This document shows positions 1 through 5,767 of a stretch of 13,907 nt of DNA, one piece after another; within the stretch, counting starts at the first letter, position 1, and each line of letters opens with the position of its first letter. The notes below the pieces were generated by a model. The model made no database searches, was not told where the DNA came from, and was given only the letters and a program-made list of their open reading frames with translations. This DNA comes from Gammaproteobacteria bacterium. Lineage in GTDB: Bacteria > Pseudomonadota > Gammaproteobacteria > UWMA-0217. The stretch spans positions 1-13,907 of the forward strand of contig DRPO01000359.1 in the NCBI GenBank assembly GCA_011330835.1. The letters are read 5' to 3'. The position numbers and the translations under genes were made by a program.

Positions 1-73
1 ATCGATGATTATCAATAGTTGCAAAAGTACTCGCGCCCTGTATCCCGATATGCGGTTTTCCCCCTCACCCTAA

Positions 74-104
74 CCCTCTCCCCCAAAGGGGAGAGGGGAT
101 TTTT
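74..104 (+). terminator. GC-rich hairpin plus T run, possible terminator
   Basis: Arms at 74-83 and 88-97 pair perfectly over 10 bp around a CAAA loop, and T5 follows at 100-104. On the plus strand this has the shape of an intrinsic terminator for a gene left of the window. The surrounding C-rich/G-rich text (61-98) also looks like a short palindromic repeat common in intergenic DNA of many bacteria, so the terminator role is an inference. On the minus strand there is no T run after the stem, so it is not an obvious terminator for the gene at 301-2823. Confidence 0.4.
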
Positions 105-153
105 GGGAGCGCCACCGTGACTGCGAGAATATACGCAACAATTAATGGAACAC

Positions 154-214
154 GCCCCCTATCCGTCATTCCGGGCTGAGTGGAGCAAAGACCCGGAATG
201 ACGGATAGAGGGGC
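154..214. repeat. Dispersed palindromic repeat, copy A
   Basis: A long inverted repeat. Arms 159-175 (CTATCCGTCATTCCGGG) and 192-208 are perfect 17-bp reverse complements. Five further pairs (154-158 with 210-214) follow across one bulged A at 209. The loop is 16 nt (176-191). A second, inverted copy of its core lies at 10904-10938 with 31 of 35 bases identical, so this is a repeat family rather than a one-off terminator. It sits 87 bp beyond the stop of the PEP synthase-like gene and could act as a transcript-end hairpin, but no T run follows on either strand. Confidence 0.75.
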
Positions 215-235
215 GGTGGGGATTCAGTCGTGGAG

Positions 236-272
236 CCTCCTCTCAGGAGGAACAGTCGGTACGCGCCGACTG
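236..272. repeat. Two adjacent small hairpins downstream of the ppsA-like gene
   Basis: Hairpin one: CCTCCT at 236-241 and AGGAGG at 245-250 with a 3-nt loop. Hairpin two: CAGTCGG at 253-259 and CCGACTG at 266-272 with a 6-nt loop. Both lie within 65 bp after the minus-strand stop at 301. They may protect or end that transcript. Neither is followed by a T run, so a Rho-independent terminator is not supported. Confidence 0.45.
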
Positions 273-300
273 AGCGCGACAACATATGACATATTGCCCA

Positions 301-2823
301 TTACGCGGACCGGGCCACCGATAACTCGGGCTTGCGCTCCGGACTGTTGTCCCGAGCCTGCTCGATTTCCGAAATCAGGCGATGCGCGTTGAAAAATTCC
401 TCGGGGGGAAAGGCGATGTCATGGACGTTCTTTTCCACGAGCCAACGCACCAGTTCGGGATAGCGGGTGACTTCACTGCCGCAGATTCCGATCCGCTTGC
501 CGGCCTGCTGGCAAGCCTCTATCGCCAGGTACATCAGTTTCAACACCGCCTTGTCGCGGGCGCCATAGTCGTGAAAAGCGTGGCTGTCGCGATCGAATCC
601 CACCGTCAACTGCGCCAGATCGTTCGCGCCAAGCACGAGGCCGTCGAAGTATTCCAGAAACTCGTCGGCCTGCAAGGCGTTGGCGGGCGTTTCGCACATG
701 AAATGCACCTTGAGACCGTTGCCGCCGCGTTCGAGTCCGGAACTGGCCATCAGATCGATCATCATTCGACCCTCCGAGACCGTGCGGACAAACGGGATGA
801 CCACTTCGACATTGGTAAAGCCAAAATGCTCGCGCACCGTTCGAATCGCCTCGCATTCCAGCGCGAAACTCTCACGGAACTCTGGCGAGAAATAGCGGGC
901 GGCGCCTCGCAAGCCAATAATCGGATTGAGCTCGTGAGCCTCGAAAAACTCGCCGGCGTACAACGCCGCGTACTCATTGGATTTGAAATCGCTGGTTCTC
1001 ACGCGAACCGGTCGGGGATAGAAGGCTGCCGCGATCATGGCGATTCCTTCCGCGAGTTTGTCCACATAGAACGCGCGGCGCCCCGGATAACCGGAAACCA
1101 GATCGTCGATGCGGAACTGAACTTCCGGCGCCTGACCTTCGTATTCCAGAATCGCGCGGGGATGAGCCTTGATATGGGAGTTGATCAGATATTCCATCTT
1201 GACCAGGCCAACCCCGTCGGCGGGCAGGGACGCATACTCGAAAGCCATTTCCGGGTTGGAGATCACCAGCGACAGATCGGTCAGCGTTTCCCGGAGATTC
1301 GAGGCGGGCCGTTCGACGCGGCTGAATCGCAGATGCCCCTCATAGACATACCCCATGTTCCGCTCGATACAGGCGACGGTAATCTCGTCGCCGCTGCGAA
1401 TGGTCGTCGTGGCGCCGCCGCAGCCGAGCACCGCCGGGACATCGAATTTCTGGGACAGCGCCGCCGAGTGGCAACAACGCCCTCCCCTGTCCGTAACCAC
1501 GGCGGAGACGCGATCGAAATACGCCTCCAGTTCCCGACTGGTATCGGGCGCGACCAGAATCTCCCCCTGCTGGAGAGATTCCAGATCACGCGAATCGGTC
1601 ACCACACGCGCCACGCCGGTCACGATCTTGTGCCCGATGCCGGCGCCTGCCGCCAGGGTCCAGCCGCTTTCCAGCAGCCTGTATTCCGTGTAGCTCTTGT
1701 GCAGAGCGGGAGAACGCACCTTTTCCGAACACACCTGGACTATGTAAAACCGGTCGCTCAGCCCATCCTTGGCCCATTCGACCGATACCGGAGAGCGACG
1801 CCCATCCCGCTGACGACAATAATCCTCGACGGCCATTGTCAGGCGCGCCAGCTCACAAACCTCGTCATCCGTCAGCGAAAAGCGTTTTCTTTCCGCGGGC
1901 GGAACGGAAAGCAGCTCGGTCGTCGCTGGAAACCGTCGATCGGAACAAACGGTCCTGGTCTGCTTGCTGCCCAACTGACGTTTGATGATGGGCGCGAACC
2001 CCCTGGCCAGCATGGTCCTGGACACCAGGAACTCGTCCGGGTTCACCCGCCCCTGACCGATATTGTCTCCCAGACCGTAACTCGAGGAGACCGAAATCAC
2101 CTGATCGAAGCCGGTCTGCGGCTCGAACGAAAAATTGACCCCGGCGACCGCCAGATCCGAGCGAATCATTTCCTGGACGCCCACCGCAACCGCTATCTCC
2201 AGCGGATTCAGCCCCTGATGCATGCAATAGGCGACCGCCCGTTCGGAAAACAGCGAGGCGAAAACATACCGGCAAGCCTTGAGCACGCCCTGCGCGTCGT
2301 GGAGGTTGAGGCAGGCGGACTGCTGACCGGAATACAGTGACGCGACCGGCACGTCCTCGACAGTCAAGGAACCGCGGACAGCCAGCGAGATCTTCCCGGA
2401 ATGGCGCGCCAGCAATTCCGCCGTCGCCGCGGCGATTTCTCGTTTCAGATCGTCGGGATAGTGGCCATGGGTTATCCACTTGCGGATTCGCCGGGTGGTC
2501 TTGATCAACTGGCTGACGTTGTCCGGATCGAGATCCTCCAGCGCCTGAGAGATGGGAGTCACCAGACGATTGCGCCGCAAAAAGGAGTAATAGGCGTCCG
2601 CCGACAGAATAAACCCGTCGGGTATCGACGCCTCGGGCAAACGCCCGAGTTCGGCGAGGGCCGCGTTCTTCACGCCGACGACTTCGACGGGATGCGGTTC
2701 GGAGAAACTCAGAATGAAGTTCCGACCGTGGCTGCGCCGTTCCCCGCCTGAAAAACGGGCGCCTGCTTCCTCGCGTTCGCCAATCCTTTTGTTATTTTGG
2801 TCGACAGATTTCAGGAACAGCAT
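301..2823 (-). CDS. ppsA: Divergent phosphoenolpyruvate synthase-like protein
   Basis: 840 residues. PEP synthase converts pyruvate plus ATP to PEP, AMP and phosphate in gluconeogenesis (cytosol). Domains in order: PPDK_N-type ATP-grasp (about 45-390), phosphohistidine swivelling domain with GGRCCH around residue 451, and the PEP/pyruvate TIM barrel (about 510-815). In the barrel SDFKSNEY, MCETPANAL, FLEYFDG and GICG with C781 closely follow E. coli PpsA. The ATP-grasp motifs are altered: GGKNASL is GVKNAAL (50-56), VRSSATAEDMP is VRGSLTVEDVP (149-159), and QARPETV has become QVCSEKV. The helix after the catalytic His is also changed (AIIAR to AALSQ). The protein is longer than the usual ~790 because of ~35 extra N-terminal residues. 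ATG at 2823 is the only sensible start; its AGGA is only 1 nt away and sits in a hairpin. No ppsR regulator gene is adjacent. It could be a specialised paralogue rather than the housekeeping enzyme. Confidence 0.85.
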   Translation of the reverse strand: MLFLKSVDQNNKRIGEREEAGARFSGGERRSHGRNFILSFSEPHPVEVVGVKNAALAELGRLPEASIPDGFILSADAYYSFLRRNRLVTPISQALEDLDPDNVSQLIKTTRRIRKWITHGHYPDDLKREIAAATAELLARHSGKISLAVRGSLTVEDVPVASLYSGQQSACLNLHDAQGVLKACRYVFASLFSERAVAYCMHQGLNPLEIAVAVGVQEMIRSDLAVAGVNFSFEPQTGFDQVISVSSSYGLGDNIGQGRVNPDEFLVSRTMLARGFAPIIKRQLGSKQTRTVCSDRRFPATTELLSVPPAERKRFSLTDDEVCELARLTMAVEDYCRQRDGRRSPVSVEWAKDGLSDRFYIVQVCSEKVRSPALHKSYTEYRLLESGWTLAAGAGIGHKIVTGVARVVTDSRDLESLQQGEILVAPDTSRELEAYFDRVSAVVTDRGGRCCHSAALSQKFDVPAVLGCGGATTTIRSGDEITVACIERNMGYVYEGHLRFSRVERPASNLRETLTDLSLVISNPEMAFEYASLPADGVGLVKMEYLINSHIKAHPRAILEYEGQAPEVQFRIDDLVSGYPGRRAFYVDKLAEGIAMIAAAFYPRPVRVRTSDFKSNEYAALYAGEFFEAHELNPIIGLRGAARYFSPEFRESFALECEAIRTVREHFGFTNVEVVIPFVRTVSEGRMMIDLMASSGLERGGNGLKVHFMCETPANALQADEFLEYFDGLVLGANDLAQLTVGFDRDSHAFHDYGARDKAVLKLMYLAIEACQQAGKRIGICGSEVTRYPELVRWLVEKNVHDIAFPPEEFFNAHRLISEIEQARDNSPERKPELSVARSA

Positions 2824-2829
2824 TTCCTG
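2812..2829 (-). promoter_or_regulatory. Hairpin with the ppsA-like start codon in its loop
   Basis: On the minus strand CAGGAA (2829-2824) and TTCCTG (2817-2812) are perfect 6-bp arms around a 6-nt loop that begins with the ATG at 2823-2821. The only Shine-Dalgarno-like bases (AGGA) are inside the 5' arm. If it folds in the mRNA it could hide the ribosome site. The stem is short, so the effect is uncertain. Confidence 0.35.
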
Positions 2830-3233
2830 TCAAACCTGTCTGCGCGTAGCAATCATGTTGCGAATGGGTTGTCGTTCTCCCGTTGTGACGGGACAGTGGA
2901 TTCTGATATAGACGTTATGCCAGTTTCAGACCAAAAAAATTAGCAATAGATCCCTGATTGGCGAAAAAAGAGGTCCCTTTCCTCTCGGCCGCGAAAACGC
3001 CGCCCGGTCGCCGTTAGTTGCCGCCCTGGAACCGTCGGCCGGTCGCGCGGACGCAATGAAACCGACGGTGCATGAAAGTATCACCCAGATCGAGCAACCG
3101 CTCCCGCGCAGCCCCCTTTCACTCTCCGACTTTAGCACCAAACGGCGCGAAATTCCCGACAAGCGGAAAACAGTTATCGTTTATTTACATATCGTGTGCG
3201 AAATGCCCTCTCCTACGGCAGCCGATACTGCTC
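2824..3233. other. 410-bp noncoding stretch between recG and the ppsA-like gene
   Basis: No convincing gene: the open frames here lack family resemblance and ribosome sites, and the longest minus frame would need a TTG start. It should hold the promoter and leader of the ppsA-like gene. A possible promoter lies at 2905-2934, and a 6-bp inverted repeat TCCCGT-TGTG-ACGGGA at 2878-2893 could be an operator. Part of a 21-bp tandem repeat from the end of recG intrudes at 3210-3233. No terminator with a T run is visible after recG. Confidence 0.6.
2905..2934 (-). promoter_or_regulatory. Possible sigma70 promoter of the ppsA-like gene
   Basis: Minus strand: TTGGTC (2934-2929), an 18-nt spacer, then TATATC (2910-2905). 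The match is 3/6 for -35 and 4/6 for -10, so it is weak. It would give a leader of about 75 nt that includes the inverted repeat TCCCGT-TGTG-ACGGGA at 2878-2893. Confidence 0.25.
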
Positions 3234-3249
3234 CTACACCAGCCGATAC
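3210..3249. repeat. 21-bp tandem duplication spanning the recG stop codon
   Basis: CTCCTACGGCAGCCGATAC at 3210-3228 and CTCCTACACCAGCCGATAC at 3231-3249 match at 17 of 19 bases with a 21-bp period. Because 21 is a multiple of 3, the second unit keeps the reading frame. RecG ends YRLV-stop (TAG), and the next unit in frame reads EQYRLP-stop (TAG). Confidence 0.85.
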
Positions 3250-5339
3250 CTCGCCTTGTCGCCCTGCCAGCGCCTGATCAACCGATCCGCCAGGCCAGGC
3301 TGTTCGCCAACGATCCGCGCGGCGACCCGTGAAACATCGCCGATCAGCGCCTTGTCGCGAACGATATCCGCGACGCGAAAGCTGATCAGCCCGGTCTGGC
3401 GGGTTCCCAGCAATTCGCCCGGCCCGCGAATCTCCATGTCGATTTGGGCGATGCGAAAACCATCCCGCGTCTCGCGCATCGCCGCCAACCGCCGCCGACC
3501 CTGCTCCGAAAGCGGGGGACTGTACATCAGCACGCAAGTACTGGCGATGTCGCCGCGCCCGACCCGACCGCGCAGCTGGTGAAGCTGTGACAGTCCCAGA
3601 CGCTCGGCGTTCTCGATGACCATCAGGCTGGCGTTGGGGACATCGACGCCGACCTCGATCACGGTGGTCGCCACCAGCAGATCCAGATCCCCCGCCTTGA
3701 ACGCCTGCATGGCGCGATCCCTTTCCTCGCCCTTCATGCGGCCATGCGCCAGACCAATCGCCAGATCCGGCAACGCCTCCGCCAGCGCCGCCGCCGTATC
3801 CTCCGCCGCCTGGGCCTCCAGCGCTTCGGATTCCTCGATCAGCGTGCAAACCCAGTAACATTGCCGCCCTTCCCGGCAGGCCGCGGCCACCCGTTCGACC
3901 ACCTCCGCGCGACGCGCTTCGGCGAGCACGACGGTCTTGACCGGCTGGCGGCCTGGCGGCAGCTCGTCGATTACCGAAAGATCCAGGTCGGCGTACGCGG
4001 TCTGGGCCAGCGTGCGCGGAATCGGCGTCGCGGTCATGATCAACTGATGAGGATGGATCTCGCCGTCCCTGCCCTTGTCGCGCAGCGCCATGCGCTGATG
4101 GACGCCAAAGCGGTGCTGCTCGTCGATGACCACCAGCGCCAGGGCGCTGAAGCGCACATCGTCCTGGAACAGGGCGTGGGTGCCGACAACAATCCGCGCC
4201 TCGCCGCCGGCGATCGCCGCCAGGGTTTCCCGCCGCTGGGCCGCGCCCAGCCGTCCAGACACCCAGGCGACGCGCAGGCCCAACGGCTCGAACCAATGCG
4301 ACAGCGTCTGGTAGTGCTGCTCGGCGAGAATCTCGGTCGGGGCCATGATGGCCGACTGCCAGCCGGACCCGGCGGCGCGAAGACAGGCCAGCGCCGCCAC
4401 CACCGTCTTGCCGCTGCCGACATCGCCCTGCACCAGACGCATCATCGGCGCGGCGTTTTGCAGATCGGCGGCGATCTCGTCAGCCACGCGCTGCTGGGCG
4501 GCGGTCAGCGCAAACGGCAATGCGGCCAGGAACCGCGCTTCCAGCCCGCCCCGACCGGTCAACGGCGTCGCCCGCAGCCGGGCGCTCGCCAGCCGCAGCT
4601 TGCGCAGCGCCAGTTGGTGGGCCAGCAGCTCTTCGAAAGCCAGCCGCTGACGCGCTGGATGCTCGCCGGACAGCAACAGCGTTTGATCCGCGTCTGGCGG
4701 GGGGCGGTGGAGATAGCGCAAGGCGTCGGCCAGCGACAGATCGGCCAGCGGCTCCGACAGATAACGCTCGCCGAGCCAGTCCTCCACCTGGTCGAGATGC
4801 GCCAGCGCCTGATCGGAGAGCCGTCGCAAGGTGAGTTGATGCACGCCCTCGGTCGCGGGATAGACCGGCGTCAACGTCTCCTCGACGAGGGCGGGTTCGG
4901 TCTTCCCGACGACCTCCACTTCCGGATGGATCATCTGGTTCCCCACGCCGGTGGAGCGCACCTCGCCGAAACATCGCAGCTTCGCGCCCGGTCGCCACAG
5001 ACGCCGCTGCGCCTCGCTGAAATGAAAGAAGCGCAGCTCCAGCTTGCCGGAACCATCCTTCAACTGACAAACCAGCATGCGCCGGCGGCGCATGACCACC
5101 TCGGCGAACGCCACCTCGCCAACCACGGTGACTTCCATGCCGGGCCGCAACGCGCCCAGCGGCGCGACGCGGGTTCGATCCTGGTAGCGCAGCGGCAGAT
5201 GGAACAGCAGATCGCCGACGCGATGCAGCCCGAGCCGGGCCAGCTTTTCCGCCAGTTTCGGGCCAACGCCCTTGAGCCATTGCAGGGGCTGATCGAGGGG
5301 AGAGCCCGGATCGGATCGAGCTGGCGCTTTCGAGCCCAA
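3234..5339 (-). CDS. recG: ATP-dependent DNA helicase RecG
   Basis: 701 residues (E. coli RecG 693). A monomeric SF2 translocase that reverses stalled replication forks and unwinds R-loops, D-loops and Holliday junctions. In order: N-terminal helices with LKGVGPKLAEKL, the wedge/OB domain (about 65-160, including VTVVGEVAFAEV and GSGKLELRFFHF), helicase motif I GDVGSGKT near residue 310, motif II DEQH near 405, motif III TATPIPRT near 437, motifs V and VI (VIEVGVDVPNA and QLRGRVGRG), and the C-terminal LGTRQTG element near 644. All expected motifs are intact. The start is TTG at 5339: family alignment needs about this N-terminus and there is no ATG or GTG nearby. It begins 9 bp after the ridA stop, with GGAG inside the end of ridA, so translation is probably coupled to ridA. 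The 3' end carries a tandem duplication (3210-3249). Confidence 0.96.
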   Translation of the reverse strand: MGSKAPARSDPGSPLDQPLQWLKGVGPKLAEKLARLGLHRVGDLLFHLPLRYQDRTRVAPLGALRPGMEVTVVGEVAFAEVVMRRRRMLVCQLKDGSGKLELRFFHFSEAQRRLWRPGAKLRCFGEVRSTGVGNQMIHPEVEVVGKTEPALVEETLTPVYPATEGVHQLTLRRLSDQALAHLDQVEDWLGERYLSEPLADLSLADALRYLHRPPPDADQTLLLSGEHPARQRLAFEELLAHQLALRKLRLASARLRATPLTGRGGLEARFLAALPFALTAAQQRVADEIAADLQNAAPMMRLVQGDVGSGKTVVAALACLRAAGSGWQSAIMAPTEILAEQHYQTLSHWFEPLGLRVAWVSGRLGAAQRRETLAAIAGGEARIVVGTHALFQDDVRFSALALVVIDEQHRFGVHQRMALRDKGRDGEIHPHQLIMTATPIPRTLAQTAYADLDLSVIDELPPGRQPVKTVVLAEARRAEVVERVAAACREGRQCYWVCTLIEESEALEAQAAEDTAAALAEALPDLAIGLAHGRMKGEERDRAMQAFKAGDLDLLVATTVIEVGVDVPNASLMVIENAERLGLSQLHQLRGRVGRGDIASTCVLMYSPPLSEQGRRRLAAMRETRDGFRIAQIDMEIRGPGELLGTRQTGLISFRVADIVRDKALIGDVSRVAARIVGEQPGLADRLIRRWQGDKARYRLV

Positions 5340-5348
5340 GGTTGGCCG

Positions 5349-5732
5349 TTACTCCAGCGCCATGACCGCGTCCATTTCCACGCCGGCGTCCCTGGGCAGG
5401 GCGGCGACGCCGATCGCGGCGCGGGCGGGATAGGGTTCGGAGAAGTAATCGGCCATGATCTCGTTGACCGTCTGGAAATTTCCCAGATCGGTGAGAAAGA
5501 CATTCAGCTTGACGATGTCGTCCAGCGTACCTCCCGCCGCGGCGGCGACGGCGGCGAGATTATCGAAGACCTGGCGGATCTGGGCCGCCATGTCGCCCTC
5601 AACCAGGGTCATGGTGTCGGGAACCAGCGGGATCTGGCCGGAGAGATAGACGGTATTGCCGGCTCGGACGGCTTGGGAATAGGCGCCGATGGCTTGCGGC
5701 GCCCGGTCGGTGGAGATGATTTCCCTGCTCAA
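5349..5732 (-). CDS. ridA: 2-iminobutanoate/2-iminopropanoate deaminase RidA
   Basis: 127 residues, the normal RidA length. It hydrolyses reactive enamine/imine intermediates released by PLP enzymes such as threonine dehydratase, protecting other PLP enzymes. It acts as a cytosolic trimer. IGAYSQA (15-21), the glycine at 32, R104 in PARAAIG and E119 in VEMDAV correspond to the catalytic residues of the deaminating RidA subgroup, so it is expected to be active. The start is TTG at 5732, supported by a strong AGGAGG at 5744-5739 with 6-nt spacing. It is 35 bp after spoT and 9 bp before recG in the same minus-strand unit. In Enterobacteriaceae the spoT-recG interval holds trmH instead; ridA beside spoT also occurs in pseudomonads. 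Confidence 0.95.
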   Translation of the reverse strand: MSREIISTDRAPQAIGAYSQAVRAGNTVYLSGQIPLVPDTMTLVEGDMAAQIRQVFDNLAAVAAAAGGTLDDIVKLNVFLTDLGNFQTVNEIMADYFSEPYPARAAIGVAALPRDAGVEMDAVMALE

Positions 5733-5738
5733 GATTGG

Positions 5739-5744
5739 CCTCCT
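5739..5744 (-). promoter_or_regulatory. Strong Shine-Dalgarno deciding the ridA TTG start
   Basis: AGGAGG on the minus strand, 6 nt before TTG at 5732-5730. No ATG or GTG in the ridA frame lies at a comparable distance, so this fixes the start. Confidence 0.8.
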
Positions 5745-5767
5745 GATTCGGATGAGGGGAACGGGGT

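Noticed and set aside
382..2340. 652-codon plus-strand open frame opposite the ppsA-like gene
   Set aside because: It is the antisense shadow of a clearly homologous gene; no domain or ribosome site, and its composition follows from GC-rich codon use on the other strand.
2921..2931. Half-site TGAAAC resembling a Cra/FruR operator upstream of the ppsA-like gene
   Set aside because: Only one half matches; the other half of the palindrome is absent.
2926..3162. 78-residue minus-strand frame in the recG/ppsA gap
   Set aside because: It would need a TTG start, lacks a Shine-Dalgarno and shows no family features.
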